A DNA stretch of 64,000 bases. Source: Methanoregula sp. UBA154 (GTDB lineage Archaea; Halobacteriota; Methanomicrobia; Methanomicrobiales; Methanospirillaceae). The stretch spans positions 1 to 64,000 of the forward strand of contig DAPW01000017.1 of assembly GCA_002502245.1 (NCBI GenBank). The letters are read 5' to 3'. The notes below the pieces were generated by a model. That model worked only from the letters and a program-made list of their open reading frames with translations, had not been told where the DNA came from and made no database searches. The stretch's first letter is position 1. Every line of letters begins with the position of its first letter. Shown here piece by piece: positions 44,842-53,599 of this stretch. A program made the position numbers and the translations under genes.

Positions 44842-44906
44842 ACGAATACCAAACGGGAGTGCTGAAAAAATATGGGGGGTCTCCCGCTGTTCTTCTTACC
44901 GCTCTC

Positions 44907-45173
44907 TTACTCTTCTACGCCGCTTCCGCCCGCAAAGGCACCCGGCAGGTGGCGGATCAGGACGATATCATCGATCGCGCTGATGATGCGGTAGGGGATC
45001 TTGAGGCCCTTGTAGTTCTTGAGCTCAAAGAGCTGGTCGTTGACCTTACCGACAATGATCGACTCGATCTTCTTCTGGTCCACGTCAATGAGAACATCCT
45101 CGACCTCGCCGATAAACATCCCCTTGTCCGTATAGATCTGAAGCCCGAACAAATCCGTAATCTGGGTTTCCAT
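44907..45173 (-). CDS. PRC-barrel domain protein
   Basis: An 88-aa protein that is a single PRC-barrel (DLFGLQIYTDKGMFIGEVED, then KGLKIPYRIISAIDDIVLIR). In archaea such small PRC-barrel proteins are encoded near cell-division genes or RNA-processing genes, and some bind FtsZ. No cdp gene is adjacent here. It is divergent from the site-2 protease gene, with starts 51 bp apart. Confidence 0.88.
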   Translation of the reverse strand: METQITDLFGLQIYTDKGMFIGEVEDVLIDVDQKKIESIIVGKVNDQLFELKNYKGLKIPYRIISAIDDIVLIRHLPGAFAGGSGVEE

Positions 45174-45224
45174 CGTTATCAGATGAAAGTATATACTTAA
45201 GAGTTAAAAAGATAATCCTTTGTT

Positions 45225-46358
45225 ATGGACGGGTCTTTTCGGATCGGGAGCCTGTTTGGTATCCCGATACAGATCCATTACACATTCCTCTTAGTCATCC
45301 CGCTCTTTGCCTGGATCATCGGCAGCCAGATCTCCCTGACGGTCGATATGCTCCAGGAGCTCTACCTGGTACCCATTGACCCGGCCCTCATCACGAGCGG
45401 ATTTATGCCCTACATCCTTGGAGGGATCGTATCGCTCGGCCTCTTTTTTGGCGTGCTGGTCCACGAGCTGGCCCATTCGCTCGTTGCCCGGGCAAAAGGA
45501 ATCGGCATCAACAGTATCACCCTCATGATCTTCGGCGGGGTTGCATCCATGGAAGAGGGAATACCTGACCCGAAGGTCGAGCTCCCGATGGCACTGGTCG
45601 GGCCGATCGCAAGCCTCTTCTTCGGCATCTTCTGCGGCGGACTCGTCTATCTCGTCCCGGCCCTGATCGCGGACCCGGCCCGTGCCGGGGTCCTCATGTT
45701 CCTGTTCGGTTACCTCGGCATCCTCAACGTTATCCTGTGCTTCTTCAACCTGATCCCGGCATTCCCCATGGACGGCGGCCGGGTGCTCCGGGCATGGCTC
45801 GCAACCCGGATGCCGCTCCACCGGGCCACCCAGATCGCGGCCGATATCGGGAAGGGTTTTGCTATCGTCTTCGGCATCATCGGGCTCTTTTTCTTCTCCC
45901 CGTTCCTGATCCTGATCGCACTCTTCATCTATATCGGGGCGAACATGGAGTCCGCCGCCGTCAAGTACAGCCACCTCCTGCAGGACGTGACGGTCGGTGA
46001 CATGATGAGCAGCCCGGTAACCACGGTGCCGCCGAACCTCCCGGTCAGCGAGGTTATCACTATGATGTACTCGAGCAAGCACCTCGGCTTTCCGGTCATT
46101 GAACGGGATACCCTGGTCGGCATGATCACCCTCGCGGACGTGAACCGGACCTCACCCATCGACCGCGAGGCAATGCAGGTGCGGGACATCATGACCCGGG
46201 ACCTGATCACCCTCCCGCCGGCAGCCCCGGTCATCGATGCCCTGAAGATCATGTCAGCCCGGGATATCGGCCGGATCCCGATCGTGCAGGACGGCAGGAT
46301 CCTCGGCATCGTGACCCGGACAGATATCCTGAAGGTGACGGAGCTCAGGCAGGTTTAG
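45225..46358 (+). CDS. Site-2 protease family metalloprotease with CBS pair
   Basis: A 377-aa membrane protein. The zinc site is HELAH at 80-84, in LVHELAHSLVARAKGIGINS, with the second ligand region NLIPAFPMDGGR at 175-186. Six hydrophobic segments span residues 18-240. Two CBS motifs close the protein (about 255-310, DVTVGDMMSSPVTTVPPNLP; about 318-375, VRDIMTRDLITLPPAAPVID), which should bind an adenine nucleotide. It cuts membrane proteins inside the bilayer; substrates are unknown. Confidence 0.93.
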   Translation: MDGSFRIGSLFGIPIQIHYTFLLVIPLFAWIIGSQISLTVDMLQELYLVPIDPALITSGFMPYILGGIVSLGLFFGVLVHELAHSLVARAKGIGINSITLMIFGGVASMEEGIPDPKVELPMALVGPIASLFFGIFCGGLVYLVPALIADPARAGVLMFLFGYLGILNVILCFFNLIPAFPMDGGRVLRAWLATRMPLHRATQIAADIGKGFAIVFGIIGLFFFSPFLILIALFIYIGANMESAAVKYSHLLQDVTVGDMMSSPVTTVPPNLPVSEVITMMYSSKHLGFPVIERDTLVGMITLADVNRTSPIDREAMQVRDIMTRDLITLPPAAPVIDALKIMSARDIGRIPIVQDGRILGIVTRTDILKVTELRQV

Positions 46359-46437
46359 AGCGGGAGAACCTGATCTGCCGCCGGCAGCTCCACCGGTATT
46401 TCCGGAATGCCGGTTTTCCGGTCAGATCAGGCACGGG

Positions 46438-46471
46438 ACCGGTTGGCCCCGTCCGGTTTTCTTTTTTTTTT
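46438..46471 (+). terminator. Terminator-like hairpin after the site-2 protease gene
   Basis: ACCGG (46438-46442) and CCGGT (46453-46457) form a short stem with a GC-rich loop, followed by an interrupted run of more than ten T residues to 46471. It lies about 80 nt after the protease stop. Confidence 0.4.
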
Positions 46472-46476
46472 ACTTT

Positions 46477-46630
46477 GTGGAAATCATTCAGAGAGCTGAC
46501 GATCCCGGGGCTTCGCACCGCCGCCGGGGCGCCCCGGTTGTGATAGTGCAGTAGTATACCTGTTTTTACAAAAAACCGAAACGTTTCAAGAAACGTTATG
46601 CCGGGGCAGGGCTGGCGCAAGTGGGGGATG
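46477..46630 (-). repeat. Dispersed intergenic repeat, copy 8 (internally shortened)
   Basis: Reverse orientation, starting GTGGAAATCATTCAG, with GGGCTTCGCACCGCCGCCGGGGCGCCCCGGTT in short form, GATAGTGCAGTA, and GGGCTGGCGCAAG at the far end. The GCATGCG part is missing, so it is a shortened copy. It lies between the convergent site-2 protease and radical SAM genes. Confidence 0.8.
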
Positions 46631-46668
46631 ATTCTAACAGGCACTTTTTTTTATCGACCACCGCAGAA

Positions 46669-48312
46669 TCAGAACTGCAGCACCGCATCAATCGCTGATT
46701 TTCCCGCCACCTTCCGGTACGCCTCAATATCCCGGAACGGCCGCTTCGCGATAACCGCTGCCACCTTCTTCTTCCCGATTCCCGGCAGCCATCGGAGTAC
46801 AGACGCTGGCAGCTCATTGATCCGGACCGGCACGGGCAGAGCGGTGACCGATCGCATCCCCCAGTCCACCACAACCACATCGGTGACAGTCCGTACTGGA
46901 AGCCGGAGCGGGACGCCAACAAGGATCGGGTACGATCCCATCTGTCGCCCGAACGATAGATCGCCGGAGACCTCGACCAGTACATCCCGTAGCACCGTAC
47001 CGATGGGAAAGACCATCTGGAGCATCGGGAGATCGATCCTGGTCCGGACAAACTCTTTGAATTGCCGGAACCGCCGGTCGTGCCTGCCGAGCGTATTACT
47101 GGTGAACGCCGGTGTTCCCTCAAACGGCATCACCTGCCGGATGTTCACCCGCCGTATGGAGAGGCCCGCCTTCAGGACGCGGTCGAGGAACTGTTCGTTC
47201 AGCTCGTACGTCTTCTCCGTTTCCCCCGCGAGTCCGCAGACAAAATTGATCCCGGGGAGGAGTTCCGGCACATTGTCCCGCCGTTTCCCGCCCTCTTCGT
47301 TGACAATCTCAATCGCACGGAAGACCTCGTCAGCATTTGCTTTCAGGTTGTTGGCCGCAACCACGGCCGGGTCGGCGGTCTCCATCCCGAACGCCGCGAC
47401 ATCGCCGGAGGAATGGTGCCGGATGATCGCCCGCAGGGCTTCCCGCGCCTTTTCCTCGTGCCGGGTGATGGTTGCCGGGTTGGTGTTGTCGATATGCAGG
47501 GTTTTCAGATCCGGAGCTGCGGCGCGGATGGCGGAGAACAGTGCCTCAACCTTTGCGGGTTCCGGTGCCGGGTATTCGCCGGCTCCAGCTCCGTATGCAA
47601 GAATGTCCGGCTGCCTGCCAACCCGGAAGTGCCGGGCACCGTGGGTATGGAGTGCTGCAACCTCTGCTGCGATTCCTGCGATACCCCGGTACCGTGGCAT
47701 TCCGTAGAACGGTTCGGTACAGAACGAGCACCCCCCGGTAGCCCCGTGGGAGCAGCCTCTCGCGGTCTCGAGCTCGCACATCACGAACGGGTAACCGGGG
47801 TGCTGGCTGATAACACTGCTGCCCGCAATGCTCCACGGGTCGGTGCGGGTGTAGTCCAGCAATCCCGCCGGATCGTTCCCGCGTAGGTAATTATCGAGTG
47901 CAACGGCTGGCTCCCCGGCAAGCAGGGCATCAAACCCGCTGATCACCTGCCGTATCGCCTGCTGTCCTCCCTCAGCGGCGTACCCGAATCCTACCGGGCC
48001 ACCGATCAGCTTCCTAGGGCCATGAACCATGTGCCCGACCTGCTGGATCTCAGTGAGGGTGACGGGTGTGCCTCCAAGATATTTCCCCGGCACCGTGACC
48101 CCGGCGATCATGACCAATAAGTCTGCCTTGTTCAGGTCAGCGGTCCGGAGCGGTTCCTTCCGGAGCTGGTCGATGGTGAGGTACCTGACGGTGAAGTGGT
48201 GCTCAAGAAGTGCCCCGGCAACCGTACGGATATACGGCGAGATGTAAGGCGGCACGCCAAGACATGCGGGCTCGTCCACGTACCCGTCAAGGATGAACGC
48301 GGTACCACTCAT
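46669..48312 (-). CDS. Radical SAM protein with C-terminal helix-hairpin-helix
   Basis: A 547-aa protein of the archaeal COG1031 type. An N-terminal B12-binding-like fold (about 1-165, ILDGYVDEPACLGVPPYISP) precedes the radical SAM core. The cluster motif is ARGCSHGATGGCSFC, an unusual C-x7-C-x2-C spacing. The last 75 residues hold a helix-hairpin-helix (LPGIGKKKVAAVIAKRPF), suggesting contact with nucleic acid. Reaction unknown. Its start overlaps the mptE stop by 4 nt (48309-48312), so the two are translated together. Confidence 0.82.
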   Translation of the reverse strand: MSGTAFILDGYVDEPACLGVPPYISPYIRTVAGALLEHHFTVRYLTIDQLRKEPLRTADLNKADLLVMIAGVTVPGKYLGGTPVTLTEIQQVGHMVHGPRKLIGGPVGFGYAAEGGQQAIRQVISGFDALLAGEPAVALDNYLRGNDPAGLLDYTRTDPWSIAGSSVISQHPGYPFVMCELETARGCSHGATGGCSFCTEPFYGMPRYRGIAGIAAEVAALHTHGARHFRVGRQPDILAYGAGAGEYPAPEPAKVEALFSAIRAAAPDLKTLHIDNTNPATITRHEEKAREALRAIIRHHSSGDVAAFGMETADPAVVAANNLKANADEVFRAIEIVNEEGGKRRDNVPELLPGINFVCGLAGETEKTYELNEQFLDRVLKAGLSIRRVNIRQVMPFEGTPAFTSNTLGRHDRRFRQFKEFVRTRIDLPMLQMVFPIGTVLRDVLVEVSGDLSFGRQMGSYPILVGVPLRLPVRTVTDVVVVDWGMRSVTALPVPVRINELPASVLRWLPGIGKKKVAAVIAKRPFRDIEAYRKVAGKSAIDAVLQF

Positions 48313-48929
48313 ACGGTATGGCCAATCAGGGCGAGGAGTTTCCGTGCCCAGGTGAGTTTCCCGCGTTTCATCGGGTCCACGTTCTCGTCATCAAGGTCAA
48401 AACCGATGAGGGTGATGGAGGATGCCCCCAGTTCGTCCGCGGCAAAGACCGCCCGGTCGCCATCAGAAAAGCCGCCGAAGTTGTACACGTGGGGGAGTGG
48501 TGCTGCCTGCGTTGTCCCGACGACCTTGCCTTTGAAACGCGGCACCCAGTGGTTCAGGAGCGGCATATTGTCCCCGTGTGCATGGATCACGACGATGGTC
48601 CCCTCTTTGTTCAGCTCGATGATCCGGTCGGTTGTCCCGTCAAGGTCCGTAAATATCGCATCCACAAAGATACCGTGGGAGTCGAGCACCTCGGCAGCGG
48701 CATCCGCGGCAAAGACGATGCCTTTGATCTTTCCGAGCTCGTCCTTGAGACAGGGGGCGTTCCCGCAGACCGTCACCTCGTTCTCCTCAGTGAGTGATGC
48801 AAGGGAGAGGAGGTTGTCCTGAGGAAGGAGGGCAGAAAGGAGCCGGGCTGCCTCCTCATCTTCCGCACGGTCGAATCCGAAATACTCAACTATCTCCCGG
48901 TAGTGGGGTTCCCATTCAGTGAAATTCAT
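48309..48929 (-). CDS. mptE: 6-hydroxymethyl-7,8-dihydropterin pyrophosphokinase MptE
   Basis: A 206-aa protein of the DUF115/MptE family. It activates 6-hydroxymethyl-dihydropterin with ATP, the step before the pterin is joined to the beta-RFA phosphate in tetrahydromethanopterin synthesis. Family sequence includes VCGNAPCLKDEL, FVDAIFTDLDGTTDRII, VIHAHGDNMPLL and LIGFDLDDENVDPMKRGKLT. It lies between the RCK-DHH gene (77 nt) and the radical SAM gene. Confidence 0.9.
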   Translation of the reverse strand: MNFTEWEPHYREIVEYFGFDRAEDEEAARLLSALLPQDNLLSLASLTEENEVTVCGNAPCLKDELGKIKGIVFAADAAAEVLDSHGIFVDAIFTDLDGTTDRIIELNKEGTIVVIHAHGDNMPLLNHWVPRFKGKVVGTTQAAPLPHVYNFGGFSDGDRAVFAADELGASSITLIGFDLDDENVDPMKRGKLTWARKLLALIGHTV

Positions 48930-49006
48930 GATAAATCCTGCCTTTATTCTTGCCTTTGGCCATATCCGTGAGCTGCATAACCCGGTGAAGAGCAGGTCTC
49001 AGGATT

Positions 49007-50476
49007 TCAGGCGCCATTCTTCTTTCCTTCGTTCTCGAGGCCGACGAGATCCCGGAACTTTTTTAACACCGGCTCGATCACGATCTCGAGCAGCCGGGCC
49101 TTGTCCTCCACTTTCCCGAAGTAATGGAGCGGGAGGGTGGCGGCGGCCATGTTCGGGTGGCCGCCGGCATCGCCCATGTCACCGAACGCCTCGGACAAGG
49201 CATTGCCGATATGGAGACGGATGTCACGGTTTCGGGCCGAGATCACGATCGCATTGTCAGTGATACCGTACACGAGTGCGGTGTTCACTCCCTCGAGCGT
49301 GATGAGGATATCTGCTGCCTGCGGGAGGGCGTCGCGGTTCATCACGTAACCCACGTTCGCGAAGAGGTACCCGCTCTGGATCTTCCGCCGGGTGATGGCA
49401 GTGCCGATAACGTCGAGCGTTTCCTGCGACATGGACGGGGACATGATCTTGTCAAGCAGGTCGGCATCGGTCAGCGGCAGCAGGAAACCGGCATAGCTGA
49501 GGTCCTGCGGGGTGACGTTGCGTTTGAACTCCTTTGTGTCCGTGCGAATACCATAAAGGAGGGCAGTAGCAACCCGTTTTCCCACCGGCACATCGAGCTC
49601 CTGCAGGTACTGGGTCATGATGCTTGCTGTTGCCCCGACACCGGGGCGGATATCGACAAAACCGCCCGGTGTCGCGACATGTTTTCCTTCCCGGTGGTGG
49701 TCGATGATGATGCTGATCTTTGTCTGGGGGGGGACATCGTTGTTCGCGCCCGGCCCCGCACAGTCGACAAGCGCAAGGTAGCTGCATTCCGCAAGCGCCT
49801 CAGCGGTCAGGTGCTCCAGCTTGATATCGAGCAGGTTCACGAACGTGCGGTTCTCCTGGTGGCCGATATTTCCCTCGTAGAAGATCCGGGTGACAAGCGT
49901 TTTGCTGTTGGCCTGTTTTGCGATCTCGGCAAGTGCCATGGCAGAAGAGATCGCGTCCGGATCCGGGTTCTTGTGGGTGATGATCCCAAGCGTCCCTTCC
50001 CAGCCGGCGATTAAGGAGAAGAGGCGCTGCGAGATCCGGCTTGCGTGTTGTTTTTTCACCTGGAGGATCGCCTGTCGTGCCACCACTTCCTGCGGGTAGA
50101 GGACAAAATCCGCCCCGGCCGCGGTCAGCTTCTGGCCGTTCACCGGATCGGTCGAGCGGGCAACGACCTGCACCGACGGGTAGCGCTTCCTGATAGTGAG
50201 GACTGCCGCGAGGTTCGCATCGCCGTTCCCGGTCATCACGAACGCGATCTCGAACGGGGGGAGCCCGGCAAGCAGGTCGGGCGAGGTTATATCACGTTGG
50301 TACGCATCGAACTTCTGGTCGCGGAGGTGGCGGACGCGGGTCTCGTCCTTGTCAGCCACGATCACGCGCTCGTTCTCCTTTGCCAGCTCGAGAATGATGT
50401 TGTAACCGTTCGTCCCGCACCCGAAAATGCAGTATTTTACCGGTCCCGGCTGCTCAAACGGGGCTTCCTGCGGCAT
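49007..50476 (-). CDS. RCK-DHH family phosphoesterase
   Basis: A 489-aa fusion. Residues 12-130 are a TrkA-N/RCK Rossmann domain (YCIFGCGTNGYNIILELAKE). The DHH phosphoesterase follows (THKNPDPDAISSAMALAEIA, VDCAG, IIDHHREGK) and then DHHA1 (FGDMGDAGGHPNMAAATLPL). DHH-DHHA1 proteins of this kind hydrolyse short oligonucleotides or cyclic dinucleotides such as c-di-AMP. An RCK domain would add sensing of NAD(H) or nucleotide. That it degrades c-di-AMP here is inference. Confidence 0.88.
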   Translation of the reverse strand: MPQEAPFEQPGPVKYCIFGCGTNGYNIILELAKENERVIVADKDETRVRHLRDQKFDAYQRDITSPDLLAGLPPFEIAFVMTGNGDANLAAVLTIRKRYPSVQVVARSTDPVNGQKLTAAGADFVLYPQEVVARQAILQVKKQHASRISQRLFSLIAGWEGTLGIITHKNPDPDAISSAMALAEIAKQANSKTLVTRIFYEGNIGHQENRTFVNLLDIKLEHLTAEALAECSYLALVDCAGPGANNDVPPQTKISIIIDHHREGKHVATPGGFVDIRPGVGATASIMTQYLQELDVPVGKRVATALLYGIRTDTKEFKRNVTPQDLSYAGFLLPLTDADLLDKIMSPSMSQETLDVIGTAITRRKIQSGYLFANVGYVMNRDALPQAADILITLEGVNTALVYGITDNAIVISARNRDIRLHIGNALSEAFGDMGDAGGHPNMAAATLPLHYFGKVEDKARLLEIVIEPVLKKFRDLVGLENEGKKNGA

Positions 50477-50577
50477 GGTACAGAAGATGTATCATTCCAC
50501 GGTATTAAGGGATTCCAACTGATTGTTTCCAAAACCTTTATTCGGCATCATCGACCACATTATCAGGCAACAGGCAT

Positions 50578-50651
50578 GGGTCTGTAGCTTAGTTCGGCAT
50601 AGCGGCGGACTCTTAATCCGCAGGTCAAGGGTTCAAATCCCTTCAGGCCCG
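50578..50651 (+). tRNA. tRNA-Lys (anticodon CTT)
   Basis: A complete cloverleaf. The acceptor stem GGGTCTG (50578-50584) pairs with CAGGCCC (50644-50650), with discriminator G. The anticodon stem GCGGA/TCCGC closes the loop CTCTTAA, giving anticodon CTT. The T arm is GGGTTCAAATCCC. CCA is not encoded, and there is no intron. Four T residues follow. Confidence 0.97.
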
Positions 50652-50988
50652 TTTTATGTATCGTTTCTGACTCGCACAGAGTCGTATTTGATATTTCATC
50701 TGGTTTACACTCATAATTCTTTATTTGGGTTATGTCGGATTCGACTTTTACCAAATTCAACGATTGAAACTCGTTCGATTCTCTTGATAGGAGATATTCA
50801 CTATCGATTTTGAATAGGGAAACAGGTTACCCGATCAGTGCGCCTTTTTCAATTCCGCGGTGGCGGACAGAATGTACCGGAAAGCGGACTGATGCCGGAA
50901 ATGCTGCCGGTGCTCTCCTGTGGGAGAGGACGGTATCAGATCGCTGGGTATTTTACCCAATGGCAAGAAAGAATCCTCCGGAGGTCTC
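50652..50988. other. Intergenic region between tRNA-Lys and rubrerythrin
   Basis: About 340 bp. No repeat or small gene was seen apart from the AT-rich first 150 bp, which may hold the rubrerythrin promoter. A GGAGG at 50980-50984 is the ribosome binding site of the next gene. Confidence 0.4.
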
Positions 50989-51567
50989 ATGACCATGAAG
51001 TTTGCAGGCAGCAAGACAGAGAGGAACCTGCTCGCAGCATTTGCCGGCGAGTCCCAGGCACGGAACCGTTACACATTCTTTGCGAGTGCCGCAAAAAAGG
51101 AAGGATATGAACAGATCGCAGCGCTCTTCCTCAAGACCGCGGAAGAGGAGAAGGAGCACGGGAAACTCTTTTTCAAGCAGCTGAAAGGCGGCGAGGTGGA
51201 GATTTTGGCCGCTTACCCGGCGGGCATGATCGGCACCACGGAGGAGAACCTTGCTGCTGCCGCTGCGGGCGAGAAGATGGAGTGGGGCACGCTCTATCCC
51301 TCATTTGCAACAACTGCGGACAAGGAAGGATTCAGGGATATCGCCCACCTCTTCCGGATGGTGGCACAGGTAGAAGCACACCACGAGGCCCGGTATGCAA
51401 AACTCCATGCAAACTTAGTGAAAGGGACCGTCTTCACATACGGTACACCCGTAAAATGGTACTGCCGGAACTGCGGCAACGTGCAGGTGGGGAAGGAGGC
51501 GCCGGAAAAGTGCCCGGTCTGCGACCACCCGCAGGCATATTACGAGCTCGCAGCGGGGAATTACTGA
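50989..51567 (+). CDS. rbr: Rubrerythrin
   Basis: A 192-aa peroxide-reducing protein. The ferritin-like diiron domain shows E-rich helices with EEEKEHGKLFFKQL and VEAHHEARYAKLH, and the opening AFAGESQARNRYTFFASAAK is typical. A rubredoxin-like end binds one iron with CRNCG and CPVCDHP. Two ATGs, 50989 and 50995, follow GGAGG at 4 and 10 nt; the second (MKFAGSKTERN) matches the family start as well. It is convergent with the Isf-like gene, 50 bp apart. Confidence 0.95.
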   Translation: MTMKFAGSKTERNLLAAFAGESQARNRYTFFASAAKKEGYEQIAALFLKTAEEEKEHGKLFFKQLKGGEVEILAAYPAGMIGTTEENLAAAAAGEKMEWGTLYPSFATTADKEGFRDIAHLFRMVAQVEAHHEARYAKLHANLVKGTVFTYGTPVKWYCRNCGNVQVGKEAPEKCPVCDHPQAYYELAAGNY

Positions 51568-51617
51568 ATTCTTATTTTTCAGGATATGATTTTCCGATCC
51601 GGGATCGCCCGGCGGGT

Positions 51618-52286
51618 TTAATCGATCCAGCCCAATTTCACCCACCGCTCATACTCATCGGTGCGGAAATCCCGGTTTTCGATCACAAAATCCCGGAAAA
51701 AATCACGGTTGCCGGCGATCTCCGCTTCCTGGTCCGGATCGGCAAAGCCTTTCCTGATCGCTTCGGTAAGTTTTTTCCCGAGCGCCCTTGCAGAAGCGTC
51801 CGCTCCATCAACGGCTCCCGCGTCCCCGCTGGTTGCAACACTGAGTCCGCCAACAGCGATAACGCCAAGGTAATTGAGGACATGGTTCTGGTACGCCACC
51901 ACCTCATTCCCCCCGGACGTGTGCGTGGTCGCAACCGAGCAGCCGTATTTTCCTGCCAGCAGCTGGTAATGGATCGCGTCCGCGAGCCGGTCAAAGAAGA
52001 TCTTCATCTGGCCCGAGATGTTGTCGATATAGACCGGTGATGCGAACACGATCCCGTCCGCCCCGTTCATCCGCTCAACGAGGAGCGGGACATCGTCCTC
52101 GAACACGCAGATCCCGTTGAATGAGCAGCCCTCGCAGGCCGTGCAGGGTGTGATGCGGAGGTCGCAGAGGTCGATCATCTCTGTCTCTGCGCCGGCTTCT
52201 GCCGCTCCTTCAAGTACGAACTGTGCGAGTCTTCGCGAGGTGCTCCGGACGGCCCGGGGGCTCCCGTTGATGGCAAGAATTTTCAT
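51618..52286 (-). CDS. Iron-sulfur flavoprotein (Isf-like), NADPH-dependent FMN reductase fold
   Basis: A 222-aa flavodoxin-fold protein. It starts MKILAINGSPRAVRSTSRRL, the FMN-binding loop. The compact cluster motif C48-x2-C51-x2-C54-x5-C60 is that of methanogen Isf, which carries one [4Fe-4S] cluster and FMN and reduces O2 and H2O2. FASPVYIDNISGQMKIFFDR is the conserved second FMN site. It lies head-to-tail with rubrerythrin on opposite strands, which suits oxygen defence. Confidence 0.85.
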   Translation of the reverse strand: MKILAINGSPRAVRSTSRRLAQFVLEGAAEAGAETEMIDLCDLRITPCTACEGCSFNGICVFEDDVPLLVERMNGADGIVFASPVYIDNISGQMKIFFDRLADAIHYQLLAGKYGCSVATTHTSGGNEVVAYQNHVLNYLGVIAVGGLSVATSGDAGAVDGADASARALGKKLTEAIRKGFADPDQEAEIAGNRDFFRDFVIENRDFRTDEYERWVKLGWID

Positions 52287-52387
52287 GGCGATACACTGCT
52301 CCTGCTCAGGAGATGGGATGTGGGTGATTTTCCTATTTCGGATATGAGAAAACCGGCCGGGACCGGAAATTACAGAACGGTAAAAAT

Positions 52388-52708
52388 TTATTTTTTCCGG
52401 ATACCTTCAATCTTGTCACCGATAAATGTACCGAGGATGAAGATGATCAAAAAGATGAAGATCTCGAACACGATGCCCAGGATTCCGGGGAAACCGAAAT
52501 CGATACTCAGGTACCGCGCGGCAAGCGCGAAGATGATCCCTAAGAGGACGCCGGCAAGAGCGCCATTTTTAAGAAGACCGATGTAGTCTTCCTTTCCGTG
52601 GTGAATGAAGCCAAAGACAATCCCCAGGATCAGATTCAGTAGTATCAGACTCAGTAGTTCAAGCAACATACCAATTCTCTCAATCAAGGCAGTATTGCTT
52701 CCCCCCAT
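52388..52708 (-). CDS. Small membrane protein
   Basis: A 106-aa protein with about three hydrophobic segments (LLELLSLILLNLILGIVFGF, NGALAGVLLGIIFALAARYL, GILGIVFEIFIFLIIFILG) and a charged end. It may start at the inner ATG (52669). No family recognised. It follows the Isf-like gene upstream on the same strand, but a 100-nt gap separates them. Confidence 0.6.
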   Translation of the reverse strand: MGGSNTALIERIGMLLELLSLILLNLILGIVFGFIHHGKEDYIGLLKNGALAGVLLGIIFALAARYLSIDFGFPGILGIVFEIFIFLIIFILGTFIGDKIEGIRKK

Positions 52709-53599
52709 AAAAAAAGGTTCTGGAAGCGTCCGGACAGATTTACGGGATTTTCCAAGGGTTTGTCATGTATCGAGAGCGAAAAATCCATCGAGGTCATCCG
52801 GTAGCACTCCAGCAACACCATCCCCACATATCCTCCCGTCAAACTCCCTGTTTTCTCTCATTTCTCCGTCGGAGAACCGTGATTTCGGCCATAGCGGGCA
52901 CCAGTTGGAAGAACATCCGCCAAAACCTCTTACCGGTTGTGCCATTTTTCCAAATCAGCCCAAGCCCGCAATATTGCACGGTTTTTTTCTGATGAACAGG
53001 AGTATTTTCCGAAAAATGCCGGTAATAATGGCAATCTTGTCGGGCGTTGGCACCATTCCCACCGGAAAGATTCCCGGGCAAGACCCCGCTCCGGGCTTCT
53101 CCATAGGAGCGTGGGTCACAAAAAGGGTATCTCCCCGGACTCCCTTTTCCAGGGACCTCCGTCGAAAAGTATCGCAACGAACCTGCGGGTTATGGTATGT
53201 ATCGGGGTTCCGCAATTCAACATCCATGACCGCGACTGCATGGCTACCAGGCCGGCGCCAGACACATTCATTCTGTGTGCGGGGCCGGAACTCTCGGAAG
53301 ATGTACAGGGAAAAAAAGACCGCGAAGCCGGTGATCTCGCCCGGAAAAAGACCCTCATACATTTTTTCCGGGCGATCCGGTACCGGGTAAGCCGGACTTT
53401 AACGAGACGGATCGATTGCGGTTTGAAGATATCAAAGGCGGAACCGAGGTCCGTATGCGGATTATCGATCCAGCGGCAGCCCATCCGCTCGATAAATCCT
53501 TTTCTTCCCTGATAACCCTGTCAGGTTTTTCCCGCGGGTCCTGGACACGTAACCTCCCCGGAATTTCCCTGAGCGGTCATGCAGTTTCGTCAGTTTAAA
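52709..53599. other. Gene-poor region with protein-like remnants
   Basis: About 890 bp without a clear gene. In plus frames near 53190-53490 two protein-like stretches follow one another with a frame change (FILCAGPELSEDVQGKK... then PDFNETDRLRFEDIKGGTEV...). They may be a decayed gene, but I cannot name it. Long open frames on both strands look like by-products of high GC content. Confidence 0.4.

Noticed and set aside
52937..53512. A 191-codon plus-strand frame
   Set aside because: Low-complexity, basic composition with no motif; it overlaps other open frames in a GC-rich stretch. Only short parts of it look protein-like.
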